From Arthrobacter humicola (GTDB lineage Bacteria > Actinomycetota > Actinomycetes > Actinomycetales > Micrococcaceae), in contig NZ_JAFKON010000001.1 in NCBI RefSeq assembly GCF_022803015.1, positions 496,001-560,000 on the forward strand: a stretch of DNA of 64,000 nt. The letters are read 5' to 3'. A program made the position numbers and the translations under genes. The notes under the pieces are model-generated. The model was not told the origin of the DNA, made no database searches, and saw only the letters and a program-made list of their open reading frames with translations. Positions 46,605 through 55,677 of the stretch are shown one piece after another. Position 1 is the stretch's first letter; each line of letters starts with the position of its first letter.

Positions 46605-47030
46605 CTACCGAAATAGAGCGAAGACACGCACGGGTTCCGGGGCGAAGTTTGACCCCTCCATAAAGCCCATGGCTTCGTAGAAGGCGCGTTGCCCTGGTTC
46701 ATTGTCAGTGATGAGCACTGTTTGCCGGACATGCGCGTATCGTGCCGTGACCTGCTCCACCAGAGCCCGGCCTACGCCCGCGCCTTGGAAAGGCGGCCGT
46801 ACAAGGATGTCCTGCAGATAGCAGATGGTCGCATCGTCCGACACAACCCTCGCGAGGCCAACAAGCTCACCATTCGCGTTCCGGGCCGTCACGACAAACG
46901 AGGAACTTCGGATCGCTCTGGTGAGCAGTTCTGGAAACCGGGTATAGGCGGCCCACCCCACAGATTCGTACAACGAGAGAACTTCGGCATCGGAAAACTC
47001 GTTGGATGTGAAGATGCTGAACGCCGGCAT
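46605..47030 (-). CDS. GNAT family N-acetyltransferase
   Basis: A 141-residue GNAT with the acetyl-CoA loop VRPPFQGAGVGRALVEQV and the C-terminal RAFYEAMGFMEG motif. The N-terminal part SFVVTARNANGELVGLARV forms the core strands. Substrate unknown. ATG 47030 was chosen over the open frame start at 47117, which lacks homologous sequence. Confidence 0.88.
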   Translation of the reverse strand: MPAFSIFTSNEFSDAEVLSLYESVGWAAYTRFPELLTRAIRSSSFVVTARNANGELVGLARVVSDDATICYLQDILVRPPFQGAGVGRALVEQVTARYAHVRQTVLITDNEPGQRAFYEAMGFMEGSNFAPEPVRVFALFR

Positions 47031-47119
47031 CCGACCAGTGTTGCATGGCCTTGCCATTTGTTCATGGACACCCTGGGCTCCCGGAGCGGGACGGGTCAAC
47101 TGGTCGGCGAAATCCATCG

Positions 47120-47575
47120 TTATTTGGGTTGCGGATCCGCGGTCAGGTGACGGTTGCGTGCCTCGATGAGCCTGCGGAGGTAGCGGGCCAGGACGAGCTT
47201 CTCGGCTACGCGCCCGACTGGACCGAATGGGGCTGCGAACTCGATCCGGTCAACCATTCTGGTTCCCTCCGCGTCCTCGCTGAACTCATGGACGTGCCTG
47301 AACCGCCGGAACGGACCCTTGATCTGCTCGTCGACGAAATACCCCGGCGCCTCCATCTGAGTGATCCGGCTCGTCATCCGGAATGGGATCCCGAAGTGCC
47401 AGGCCCGCCAGGTGACCTCTTCTCCTAAGGAGATGAGACCGGACCTGACGCCGGCGACGGCATCCTCCCGTGACCCCGCCATCGAGTCCTTGTGAACGTC
47501 GATGCTGCGGGCAAGATCAAACAATTCCGACCTGGGCGTGCTTGTCCGCGTTGTGCATTCGAAGTAGACGGCCAT
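47120..47575 (-). CDS. SRPBCC family protein (polyketide cyclase-like)
   Basis: A 151-residue START/SRPBCC-fold protein with a ligand-binding pocket. The strands YFECTTRTSTPRSELFDLAR and ITQMEAPGYFVDEQIKGPFRRF, followed by VHEFSEDAEGTRMVDRIEF, match the family. Ligand unknown. ATG 47575 is used since the earlier in-frame start is TTG. Confidence 0.83.
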   Translation of the reverse strand: MAVYFECTTRTSTPRSELFDLARSIDVHKDSMAGSREDAVAGVRSGLISLGEEVTWRAWHFGIPFRMTSRITQMEAPGYFVDEQIKGPFRRFRHVHEFSEDAEGTRMVDRIEFAAPFGPVGRVAEKLVLARYLRRLIEARNRHLTADPQPK

Positions 47576-48125
47576 CGCCAAAGTATGTCAGCCCGCCGCG
47601 ACTCCGCCTGGGGTTTGGCCCCCAATTCCCGGCAGCGGCCGCAGGACCACCCACGGTGGGGAACCGGGAAAGGCAGTTTGAAATTGATCGCCTGCTCGCC
47701 GCTGTCCGAGGTGCGGACGAGGATTGCCGTAGATCGTGTTGCCGAGGTGGCGCTGCGCTGACCAGAAGCTTCTCGTAGCCGCCCCAGGCGCAATTTACGA
47801 GCAGATCGAGGATGCCGTCTTCGGACCGGATCGTTTCAAAAACGTGCGCCGTCTCATCGTCTTTGAGACGGTCGCAGCGCAGCCGCCGTATTTCCCCCGG
47901 CAGGTCCGACTGATCGACCGAGCGGCCTGAGCCGGAAACTCGGAACCCGGCGCACGCATCCCGATTCGCGCCGTTCGGCCTTCCGCCGAGGCGTGCTGGC
48001 CCTGTCGGAGACGAAGGCCGGTGTCTATTCTGTTCTGTAAAGACCGTTGCGACATGCGGTCTGCAGGTCCCGGCACCTCCCGGGAAGCCTTCCCGCTCCG
48101 GGGCCGTCTCGATGAGGAGGCATCG
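47576..48125. other. 550-bp intergenic region without convincing gene
   Basis: Open frames here, including one at 47736-47930, show no recognised motif and no good ribosome site. A short inverted repeat (AGACCG/CGGTCT) occurs about 80 nt upstream of the DUF3311 gene. The region holds the promoter of the symporter operon and otherwise nothing identifiable. Confidence 0.5.
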
Positions 48126-48407
48126 ATGTCCAGTCCCGATGTGCCAACACGCGGGCCGGCCAGATCCGGTCCATATGTCATCACCGGAATCCTTTTGACC
48201 ATCGCCATTGTGGTTCCGCTGTTTGTGCCCGCGTATTCGGTCGATGAGCCGCGCTGGGTGGGTATGCCGTTTTTCTACTGGTACCAGATGATGTGGATTC
48301 CGATCACCTCGGCCCTGGTCGGGGTCTCCTACTGGCTAGTGATCAAGGAGGATCGCCGCAGGCGCGAATCGGTGCGCGGCCTGACCAGTCCCGGGGAGGA
48401 GCGATGA
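48126..48407 (+). CDS. DUF3311 small membrane protein
   Basis: A 93-residue DUF3311 protein with two membrane helices (ITGILLTIAIVVPLFVPAY and MMWIPITSALVGVSYWLVI). DUF3311 genes nearly always precede a sodium:solute symporter, as here with a 4-nt overlap, and probably encode an accessory subunit. GAGGAGG precedes ATG 48126. Confidence 0.88.
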   Translation: MSSPDVPTRGPARSGPYVITGILLTIAIVVPLFVPAYSVDEPRWVGMPFFYWYQMMWIPITSALVGVSYWLVIKEDRRRRESVRGLTSPGEER

Positions 48408-50098
48408 GCGGGATGGCCCTTCCGCTGGCCGCTCCGGACCGGCCCGTTAACGTCGTGGCACTCACTATTGTGATTATTCTTTTCGTCCTGGTGGCCGTTT
48501 TGGGGTTTGTTGCCGCGCGGTGGCGCCGGGGCGAGGAAACGGGGCTGCACAGCCTCGATGAGTGGGGCCTCGGCGGCCGCGGGTTTGGGACCTGGGTGAC
48601 CTGGTTCCTTCTCGGGGGTGACCTGTATACGGCCTATACCTTTGTGGCCGTTCCCGCTGCGATGTGGGCCACCGGGGCCGTGACCGGCTTCTTCGCGGTG
48701 CCGTACACAATCGTTCTGTACCCAATCGTATTCCTCCTGATGAGCCGGTTGTGGTCCGTCTCGCATCGACATGGGTTCGTCACGCCGGCCGACTTCATTG
48801 GCGGCCGCTATGGCAGCAGGTCCCTGACCATTGCCGTCGCCATCACCGGCATCGTCGCGACCATGCCGTACATCGCGCTGCAGTTGGTCGGCATCAAGGC
48901 TGTGCTCACTGTGCTGGGATTGGGCAGTTCGGAGAACGTTCTGCTGACGGACCTGCCGCTGATCATCGCGTTCGTGGTCCTGGCCGCTTACACCTATACG
49001 TCGGGCCTGCGGGCTCCGGCCCTGATCGCCGTTGTGAAGGATCTTTTGATTTACCTGGCAGTGATCGTTGCGGTCATCTACCTGCCGATCAAGTTCGGCG
49101 GCTGGGACCCCATCTTCAACTCCGCCGAGGCGAAACTGGGTGCGACCAACCCGGCCACCGGCAAACCCACCGGCGTGTTCATCCCCGGCGCCGCCAGCTA
49201 CTCCGCCTACTGGACATTGGCCCTGGGCTCTGCCTTGGCGCTGTTTATGTACCCGCACTCCATCACCGGCGTCTTGGCAACCAAGAGCAGGAACACGATC
49301 CGTAAGAATGCCGCTGTGCTCCCGCTGTACTCATTGATGCTGGGGCTTTTGGCACTGCTGGGCTACGCGGCCATATTTGCCGGTACCGTGCCGGTCGACC
49401 TGAACGGTGCCATCAACCCGCAACTGGTGGTGCCGCAGCTGTTTTTGGACCAGTTCCCTGCGTGGTTTGCCGGCATCGCACTGGCCGCTATCGCCATCGG
49501 TGCTCTTGTCCCGGCCGCGATCATGTCAATAGCAGCGGCAAACCTGTTCACCCGCAACATTTACGTCGATCTCATCAGGCCCGATGCCACACCCCGGCAG
49601 GAGGCACACGTCTCTAAGATCGCGTCGCTCGTGGTGAAATTCGGTGCCCTGGTATTCGTCATTGCCATGGACCAGTCGGCGGCAATTAACATGCAGCTGC
49701 TCGGCGGTATCTGGATCCTGCAGACCTTTCCGGCGATCGTTGCCGGGCTCTACACGCGCTGGTTCCACCGGTGGGCGCTTTTCGGCGGCTGGGCAGCCGG
49801 AATCACCTACGGCACCATCGCGGCGTACAACGTGGTCAACCCCGTCACGAAAGCCCACTTTGGCGGCTCAATCGCGGCCATTCCCGGCACGGACACGCAG
49901 GTCTACATCGCCGTCACAGCGTTTGCGATCAACCTGATCGTCGCCGCCGGTCTGTCTCTTCTCTTCCACGCAATGAAGCTCCCCGACGGGAAGGACATCA
50001 CACGCAACTCCGACTACGGCGCCGACGAGAACGATCCGAAGGTCGCCCAGATCGAGCGCGAGCACCCGCTCGGCGAGTCCGGAGCATCCACATTCTGA
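48404..50098 (+). CDS. Sodium:solute symporter (SSS family)
   Basis: A 564-residue symporter of the SSS family with about 13 membrane helices. The start region VALTIVIILFVLVAVLGFVAA and later GFVTPADFIGGRYGS are typical of the MctC/DhlC-type monocarboxylate transporters, so a small organic acid is a likely substrate, though unproven. ATG 48404 overlaps the DUF3311 stop (ATGA). Confidence 0.9.
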   Translation: MSGMALPLAAPDRPVNVVALTIVIILFVLVAVLGFVAARWRRGEETGLHSLDEWGLGGRGFGTWVTWFLLGGDLYTAYTFVAVPAAMWATGAVTGFFAVPYTIVLYPIVFLLMSRLWSVSHRHGFVTPADFIGGRYGSRSLTIAVAITGIVATMPYIALQLVGIKAVLTVLGLGSSENVLLTDLPLIIAFVVLAAYTYTSGLRAPALIAVVKDLLIYLAVIVAVIYLPIKFGGWDPIFNSAEAKLGATNPATGKPTGVFIPGAASYSAYWTLALGSALALFMYPHSITGVLATKSRNTIRKNAAVLPLYSLMLGLLALLGYAAIFAGTVPVDLNGAINPQLVVPQLFLDQFPAWFAGIALAAIAIGALVPAAIMSIAAANLFTRNIYVDLIRPDATPRQEAHVSKIASLVVKFGALVFVIAMDQSAAINMQLLGGIWILQTFPAIVAGLYTRWFHRWALFGGWAAGITYGTIAAYNVVNPVTKAHFGGSIAAIPGTDTQVYIAVTAFAINLIVAAGLSLLFHAMKLPDGKDITRNSDYGADENDPKVAQIEREHPLGESGASTF

Positions 50099-50148
50099 TT
50101 CGCTGGAACCCTCGGCGCTGAGAGGCACCCGGTGGCAGACTTTTTGCC

Positions 50149-50478
50149 ATGGAGCCCATGGATTGCCTGGTCATCTACGTCCCCACCGACGCTGCGCCCG
50201 CGGTCCGGCAGGCCATTGGCGACGCCGGGGCGGGCAGGCTCGGCAATTACTCCCACTGCTCGTTCAGCCTCGACGGCACCGGGCGTTTTACCCCGTTACC
50301 CGGCGCGACCCCGTTCGTCGGCGTCGTCGGTTCCTCCGAGGAGGTGCCGGAAACCCGGATCGAGGCAATCTTCCCCCGATCCCGGCGTAACGCCGTCGTC
50401 AATGCCGCGTTGTCCGTCCATCCGTATGAGACGCCGGCGTTCATGACCTACCCGGTAGATGCCAGCCGGCCGGACTGA
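50149..50478 (+). CDS. YqfO/NIF3-insert-like small protein
   Basis: A 109-residue protein resembling the stand-alone YqfO/Nif3-associated (PII-like fold) domain. Seen features are DCLVIYVPTDAAPAVRQAIGDAGAG, the GNYSHCSFSLDGTGRF segment and the C-terminal VHPYETPAF. Function unknown; in larger proteins the domain is inserted in NIF3 metal-binding proteins. ATG 50149 or 50158 may be the start. Confidence 0.72.
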   Translation: MEPMDCLVIYVPTDAAPAVRQAIGDAGAGRLGNYSHCSFSLDGTGRFTPLPGATPFVGVVGSSEEVPETRIEAIFPRSRRNAVVNAALSVHPYETPAFMTYPVDASRPD

Positions 50479-50515
50479 GCAACACCGGGGGTGCAGCGCG
50501 GCGGAAACTGTGAGG

Positions 50516-51211
50516 TCACCCGCGCCGGGTGGCACGCACGACGACGTCGTGCAGCGGCAACGCACGGTCACCGGGTCCGGGGAGTGTCCGCGTGATCTCC
50601 TCGGCACTCGTGATGCTCCATACGGCAGCGTCGAGACCCCCGGTGATGTCCGCGAGGGTGACAGTCGCTTCCGGGGGAGGGCGGTGCCCGTGCCCCGGGG
50701 AGGCGGGAGCGTGCAGGTGCCCGACGATCAACAGCGTGCCGCCGGGGGCTACCCAATCCGAGATGCGTTCGTAGAAGGCAAGCTGCGGCATCGCCGGGTG
50801 AGCGTAGTGGGTGGTCACAAGGTCGAACCGGCCTCCCGGCGCCCATGACGTCAGGTCCGCCTCGACCCAGGTCACCGTGCCGGACACAGACTGCCCTTCG
50901 GCACGCTCGGCCGCTTGGGCGAGGGCAGCGCCTGAAATGTCGGCGCCGGTGACCTGCCAGCCGTGCGCGGCGAGCCAGGTCGCCTCTGCCCCTGTCCCGC
51001 ACCCGGCATCCAGCGCTGTTCCCGGTGCGAGTCCGCTGGTTTCGCGGATGAGATGCGGGTTCGGGGCAGCCCCTCCCGAATCTGCCTTGGCGGGACCGTG
51101 GGCCTGTTCCCAGTGCTGTTGCCAGTAGTCCTTGTCGAAGCTGTGCGTCATCGCGTCACCGTCGCGTCCGCCCGCTGCTTCCCCTGGCGATGTCTCTGCC
51201 GTCCCGGCCAT
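50516..51211 (-). CDS. Class I SAM-dependent methyltransferase
   Basis: A 231-residue class I methyltransferase. Motif I is TALDAGCGTGAEATWL, motif II is VTGADISGAALAQA, and the Asp-containing FDLVTTHYAHP follows. It resembles tellurite-resistance TehB or thiopurine-type methyltransferases. ATG 51211 has AAGGGG with good spacing. It is divergent from an XRE-cupin regulator. Confidence 0.88.
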   Translation of the reverse strand: MAGTAETSPGEAAGGRDGDAMTHSFDKDYWQQHWEQAHGPAKADSGGAAPNPHLIRETSGLAPGTALDAGCGTGAEATWLAAHGWQVTGADISGAALAQAAERAEGQSVSGTVTWVEADLTSWAPGGRFDLVTTHYAHPAMPQLAFYERISDWVAPGGTLLIVGHLHAPASPGHGHRPPPEATVTLADITGGLDAAVWSITSAEEITRTLPGPGDRALPLHDVVVRATRRG

Positions 51212-51284
51212 GTGGAACCCCTTACGATCTGATGTGCCTTCAGATTTCATGCTCCCGGGCTGGCAGGTGGATGTGCAAGCGGTA

Positions 51285-51298
51285 TTGCCGAATGGCAA
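51285..51298. promoter_or_regulatory. Inverted repeat upstream of XRE-cupin regulator
   Basis: TTGCC-GAAT-GGCAA lies 11 nt upstream of the ATG at 51309, next to CAAAAT, which could be a -10. It is between divergent genes and may be the regulator's operator. Confidence 0.4.
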
Positions 51299-51308
51299 AA
51301 TAGCCCTC

Positions 51309-51899
51309 ATGAACGACGATCTCGACCACACACTCAGCGCCGTCGGGCCGCGTCTCAAGCGCCTGCGACTCCGCCGGGACGTCACCCTCGCAGACCTCGC
51401 CGAGCAGACAGGCATCTCCGCCAGCACGCTCTCCAGACTCGAAGCAGGCCTCCGGCGGCCCACTCTCGAGCAGCTCCTCCCCCTGGCCCGCGTGCACGGG
51501 GTAACCCTCGACGAACTCGTCGATGCGCCGCCGACCGGCGACCCCCGGCTCAATCTGCGTCCCGTCGCAGGTCCGGACGGGTCGACGATCTTGCCTCTCA
51601 CGCGCCGCCCGGGCGGCATTCAGGCCTACAAGTTCATCCTCCCCAAGGGCAGGGATGGGCAGGAGCCTCAGCTGCGCACCCACGAAGGCCACGACTGGGC
51701 CTATGTCCTCAATGGCACCTTGCGCCTGGTCCTCGGTGAACATGACCTGATCCTGAGGCCCGGCGAAGCCGTGGAGTTCGACACCCGAACCCCGCACTGG
51801 TTCGGCGCAACCAGCGCCGGTCCGGTCGGATTCCTCAGCCTTATCGGCAAACAAGGTCACCGCACCCATGTCCGGGCGGCACCCAAGCGCGATAGCTAG
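51309..51899 (+). CDS. XRE family regulator with cupin domain
   Basis: A 196-residue regulator with an N-terminal XRE helix-turn-helix (KRLRLRRDVTLADLAEQTGISASTLSRLEAG) and a C-terminal cupin (AYVLNGTLRLVLGEHDLILRPGEAVEFDTRTPHWFG). Such proteins sense small ligands such as amines. The gene is divergent from the methyltransferase, which is a likely target. ATG 51309 lacks a clear ribosome site. Confidence 0.87.
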   Translation: MNDDLDHTLSAVGPRLKRLRLRRDVTLADLAEQTGISASTLSRLEAGLRRPTLEQLLPLARVHGVTLDELVDAPPTGDPRLNLRPVAGPDGSTILPLTRRPGGIQAYKFILPKGRDGQEPQLRTHEGHDWAYVLNGTLRLVLGEHDLILRPGEAVEFDTRTPHWFGATSAGPVGFLSLIGKQGHRTHVRAAPKRDS

Positions 51900-51922
51900 G
51901 CGCATCCTCTGATGTGCTCTCC

Positions 51923-52462
51923 TTAGGACCCTGCCGGCGCCATTCGGAGGGCCAGCATCCCGCCTTCAAGGAGTTCAAGTTCGACGATCCGCAGTGTGTA
52001 CCGGGTTCCGTCCTCCGGCAGCATTTTCCTGCCACGCCCGAGCACGATGGGGGACACCAGCAGGACGTACTCGTCCACGAGGTTCTCCTCCATGAGCGTC
52101 TTGGTCAGCGTCGGGCTTCCCCACACGAGCACGTTCTCCCGCTCGCGAAGCTCGCGGACCTGGCCGGGTATGTCGTCGGCGATAATCGTGCTGTTGTTCC
52201 AGCCGGCGTGGTCCAGTGTGGTCGACACGACATACTTCGGTATCGCGTTGAAAGTGTCGGCGGTGAAGTCGCCCGACCGCGACGGCCACGAGGCGGCGAA
52301 GCCGTCATAGGTGACCCGGCCGAGCAGCATCGAATCCGCCCCGGCCAGAACTTGTTCGTTGTAGGCCACGGTGGCGTCGCTGAAGAACGGGCCCGTCCAG
52401 AGCTGGGGCTCCTCGGCGATGTTGTCCAGAGTGGAAAAAGCAGTCACTGTCAGCTTGCCCAT
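51923..52462 (-). CDS. Dihydrofolate reductase family protein
   Basis: A 179-residue RibD_C-type reductase with VTAFSTLDNIAEEPQLWTGP at the N-terminus, LLGRVTYDGFAASWP, and the C-terminal VDEYVLLVSPIVLGRGRKML motif. Substrate unknown. GAAGGAGA precedes ATG 52462. It is only a distant paralogue of 6921-7502. Confidence 0.87.
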   Translation of the reverse strand: MGKLTVTAFSTLDNIAEEPQLWTGPFFSDATVAYNEQVLAGADSMLLGRVTYDGFAASWPSRSGDFTADTFNAIPKYVVSTTLDHAGWNNSTIIADDIPGQVRELRERENVLVWGSPTLTKTLMEENLVDEYVLLVSPIVLGRGRKMLPEDGTRYTLRIVELELLEGGMLALRMAPAGS

Positions 52463-52494
52463 GAAGATCTCCTTCAGGTTGTGGCGCCTGGCTG

Positions 52495-53001
52495 TTATCC
52501 GCGGTTTCTGAGCCGGAGTGTTCGTGCCTCGTGGATGGCGGCCAGGGCAACTGCGCTGGCGGCGAGCCTGACGGCGTGGACCCTGTACCACCGCTTCAGC
52601 AGGGGGTTGCGGCGCGTCTCACTGAGCGGTTGTGGGCTGAAGAACAGGTCTGGGTTGATGGACCGGAGCAGATAGGCGGTGGCGGCCGCACCCGTCGTCG
52701 AGCTGGCCGCAGCAACTAGCAGCCATGGCCTGCTGTCGGCATGATTCCAGCCTGCCACGAGGGCAGCGATCGCCGCCGGCGCATTGATCGGTGCAATCGG
52801 TGCGTAATAACGGCCCGGGCTTCCCGCTCCAAAGGGCGAGCGGGGCAGTTCACGGCTTGCTTCAGCGGCCGCGACGCGGTGCGGGATTTTGACGAGGACC
52901 TCATAGAGATTGCCGAAAAACCAATGCGCGTGGCTGAACTCCGCCACGCCCAAGATCCGATCAGCGAGAAAATCCCGGCGGCCCGAGGAAGTCTGTCCCA
53001 T
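52495..53001 (-). CDS. Membrane protein, DUF1772-like
   Basis: A 168-residue protein with four predicted membrane segments, in the layout of DUF1772/anthrone-oxygenase-like proteins (NLYEVLVKIPHRV, RYYAPIAPINAPAAIAALVAGW, RRNPLLKRWYRVHAVRL). Function unknown. It lies 32 nt upstream of the reductase on the same strand, so they may be one unit. GTG 53007 is an alternative start. Confidence 0.65.
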   Translation of the reverse strand: MGQTSSGRRDFLADRILGVAEFSHAHWFFGNLYEVLVKIPHRVAAAEASRELPRSPFGAGSPGRYYAPIAPINAPAAIAALVAGWNHADSRPWLLVAAASSTTGAAATAYLLRSINPDLFFSPQPLSETRRNPLLKRWYRVHAVRLAASAVALAAIHEARTLRLRNRG

Positions 53002-53094
53002 GCCCACAATCTACCGCCGATGCCCATCGCCAGGCCATGGTGACCAGCTCGCGCGCTCCGGGGCGGGAGAATGCAGAACCCCGCGCTGCTGCCG

Positions 53095-54036
53095 TCAGTG
53101 CTGCACCCGCTGACGATAGTCCCGGGGGGTTTCGCCTGCGTCATTGCGGAAATGCCGGTTGAAGTTGGACAGGTTCGTGAAACCCACTTCGTAGCAGATG
53201 TCCGAGATCGATTTGTCGCTCCGCTCCAGCAGGCGGCGGGCGTGGGCCAGCCGAAGTTTGCGCACCAGATCACTGAAATTCTGGCCGGTCGCGCGCTTGA
53301 AATACTTCGAAAATGTCGGTTCCGACATACCCACCAGCGCCGCCGCCTCGGACATCCTGACGCTGCCGGCGTGGTTGCTGAAGACATACTCGAGGACGAG
53401 GTCCACCACCGCCGCGGCCTGCCCGTCCAGTTGCGGCCTGAACCATTCGTCGGCGAGGTAGCGCCGTTCGGTCTCTGGCGCACGCGAAAGAATCGCCAAC
53501 ACGTCAAAGAGATGCTGAACCCGCTGCAATCCGGTGGAGGTCCCCATCGCCTCCAGGGAAACGGCGGCGGCCCGGGCTGATCGTCCGAGGAACTCGATCC
53601 CACGCGAGGACTGTTCCAGCAAGGGTTTAACCTCGGCCATTTCCGGCAGAATCGAGGCGGCCCTCTCGACCCATTTTCCGTCGAACTGAATGAGGACGTC
53701 CCTGCCTTGAAGCACTTCTCCGGGTCTCAGGTCGCTGACCCAGTCGTGCGGCAGCCCCGAACCTACCAGGGCCAGGTGTCCGGCCTCGAAAGTGCCGATG
53801 TGGTCTCCCACGATGAACTTTCCGGTGCCTTTCCGGATCAGGTGCAGCTCGTATTCAGGATGGTAGTTCCAACGTGCGACCGGGCTGGGGTAGTCGTGCT
53901 CGTGCCAGCGCACGGAATGGTTGGGGTCTTCCGGAATCACCTCACGGTTGGCCCGCATCCCCAGGAGTCTTTCGGCAAGCCTGGCCGCTGCGCCGTCATT
54001 GATGGCCGAGCCGCCGCCTGGGTCCGCCGCGCTCAT
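53095..54036 (-). CDS. AraC family regulator (cupin sensor)
   Basis: A 313-residue AraC protein. The N-terminal cupin (WNYHPEYELHLIRKGTGKFIVGDH, then LVGSGLPHDWV) binds the inducer. The C-terminal double helix-turn-helix has SEAAALVGMSEPTFSKYFKRATG and ISDICYEVGFTNLSNFNRHFR. It is divergent from the polyol transporter operon, so it likely controls it in response to a polyol. GGGAG precedes ATG 54036. Confidence 0.9.
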   Translation of the reverse strand: MSAADPGGGSAINDGAAARLAERLLGMRANREVIPEDPNHSVRWHEHDYPSPVARWNYHPEYELHLIRKGTGKFIVGDHIGTFEAGHLALVGSGLPHDWVSDLRPGEVLQGRDVLIQFDGKWVERAASILPEMAEVKPLLEQSSRGIEFLGRSARAAAVSLEAMGTSTGLQRVQHLFDVLAILSRAPETERRYLADEWFRPQLDGQAAAVVDLVLEYVFSNHAGSVRMSEAAALVGMSEPTFSKYFKRATGQNFSDLVRKLRLAHARRLLERSDKSISDICYEVGFTNLSNFNRHFRNDAGETPRDYRQRVQH

Positions 54037-54161
54037 CGTGGTTCTCCCTGCGTTCGGATCATGACAAATGTGCGGCATCTGTGCCGGCTCTTCCCAGAAT
54101 AGCGCCCGGATGGGGCCGCCCCCGGAAAATTAGTATCAGAATTCAGCAAGCATCGCGCTAG

Positions 54162-54179
54162 TTGTGCCCTATGCCACAA
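54162..54179. promoter_or_regulatory. Inverted repeat in AraC-transporter intergenic region
   Basis: TTGTG-N8-CACAA lies in the 271-bp region between the AraC start and the binding-protein start. It may be a regulator site, but the arms are short and may occur by chance. Confidence 0.25.
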
Positions 54180-54307
54180 GCCTAATCTTGAGGAACACCA
54201 GCGAGGCACCCGGCATTGAGGCCCTCGACCCGCTCACCGCCCCGCACCCCGACACAGCAATCGGAGTAGGGCAGCATCGCACCCCCTGACGAACAAAGGA
54301 GTCCTTA

Positions 54308-55654
54308 ATGCGCGCAAAAACACGCGTCGCCATGGCGGCAGGCGCCCTGTGCGTGGCACTCAGCGCCTCGGCCTGTGCAGGCGCCGGCGGCGGCAATTCC
54401 GCAGGCGACCCGAACAGCATCAATGTCCTGATGGTCAATAACCCCCAAATGGAGGACCTGCAGCGGCTCACCGCTGATAACTTCACGAAGGAAACCGGCA
54501 TCCGGGTCAACTACACCGTCTTGCCGGAAAACGACGTCCGCGCCAAGATCAGCCAGGAGTTCTCAAGCCAGGCCGGCCAGTACGACATTGCGTCACTGTC
54601 CAACTACGAGATCCCGTTCTATTCCGCCAACGGCTGGCTGGCGCCGCTGGACAACGTGGCCAGGGACGCCGAGTTCAACCAGGCGGACATCCTGCCGGCC
54701 TACACGGCGTCGTTGACCGGCACGGACGGCAAACTCTACGGCGAACCTTTCTACGGGGAATCCTCCTTCCTGATGTACCGGAAGGACATCTTCGACGCCA
54801 AAGGGCTGACCATGCCGGAGAAGCCGACCTGGGACCAGGTCGCCGACCTCGCCGCCAAGGCTGACGGGGCGGCGCCAGGGATGAAGGGCATATGCCTGCG
54901 CGGCCAGCCCGGCTGGGGCCAGGTCTTCGCACCACTGACCACCGTGGTGAACACCTTCGGCGGGACCTGGTTCGACAAGGACTGGAATGCGAAGGTCAAC
55001 GCCCCCGAATTCACCGCAGCCACGGAGTTCTACACCAATCTGGTGCGGGAGCACGGTGAAGCGGGCGCCGCCCAGGCAGGGTTCACCGAATGCCTGAACA
55101 ACATGAGTCAAAGCAAGGTCGCCATGTGGTACGACGCCACCTCCGCGGCCGGAGCCCTGGAAGCCGAGGCCTCTCCCGTGAAGGGAAAGATCGGTTATGC
55201 CCAGGCGCCCGTGAAAGAGACCAAGTCCTCCGGCTGGCTGTGGACCTGGTCCTGGGCGATGCAGGCGGCCTCCAAGAAACAGGAAGCTGCCGCCAAATTT
55301 ATCGCCTGGGCCAGCTCGAAGAAGTACGAGGAACTGGTCGCGTCCAAGCTCGGCTGGTCCAAGGTCCCATCCGGCAAGCGCATTTCCACGTACGAGAACA
55401 CCGAGTTCCAGCAGGCCGCGCCGTTCTTCAAGGCCGAACGCTTCGCCATTGAGAACGCGGATCCGACCAACCCCGGTGTCCAGCCGCGGCCGGCGGTCGG
55501 CATCCAGTTCGTCGGTATTCCCGAGTTCGCGGCCCTGGGCACCCGGGTGTCCCAAGGTGTGAGCTCCGCCATCGCCGGCCAGGGCTCCGTTGCCGATGCG
55601 GTGGCCAAGGGCCAGGAAGCCGCACAAAAAGTCGGCGACAAGTACAAGAAGTAA
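54308..55654 (+). CDS. Sugar/polyol ABC transporter substrate-binding lipoprotein
   Basis: A 448-residue family 1 binding protein. The lipoprotein signal ends near SASAC (Cys about residue 23). Typical features include NVLMVNNPQMEDLQRLT at the start and YGEPFYGESSFLMYRKDIF for the domain hinge. It delivers a sugar or polyol to the two permeases downstream. Context suggests sorbitol or mannitol. AAAGGAG precedes ATG 54308. Confidence 0.92.
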   Translation: MRAKTRVAMAAGALCVALSASACAGAGGGNSAGDPNSINVLMVNNPQMEDLQRLTADNFTKETGIRVNYTVLPENDVRAKISQEFSSQAGQYDIASLSNYEIPFYSANGWLAPLDNVARDAEFNQADILPAYTASLTGTDGKLYGEPFYGESSFLMYRKDIFDAKGLTMPEKPTWDQVADLAAKADGAAPGMKGICLRGQPGWGQVFAPLTTVVNTFGGTWFDKDWNAKVNAPEFTAATEFYTNLVREHGEAGAAQAGFTECLNNMSQSKVAMWYDATSAAGALEAEASPVKGKIGYAQAPVKETKSSGWLWTWSWAMQAASKKQEAAAKFIAWASSKKYEELVASKLGWSKVPSGKRISTYENTEFQQAAPFFKAERFAIENADPTNPGVQPRPAVGIQFVGIPEFAALGTRVSQGVSSAIAGQGSVADAVAKGQEAAQKVGDKYKK

Positions 55655-55677
55655 CAACCCAACCGCAGGAGAACATT

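Noticed and set aside
47736-47930. A 64-codon frame in the intergenic region before DUF3311
   Set aside because: It reads protein-like in part, but has no ribosome site, no recognised motif and no conserved neighbour. It may be a remnant but cannot be supported.
48000-48125. Possible riboswitch before the symporter operon
   Set aside because: One short inverted repeat is present, but no conserved riboswitch core was recognised.
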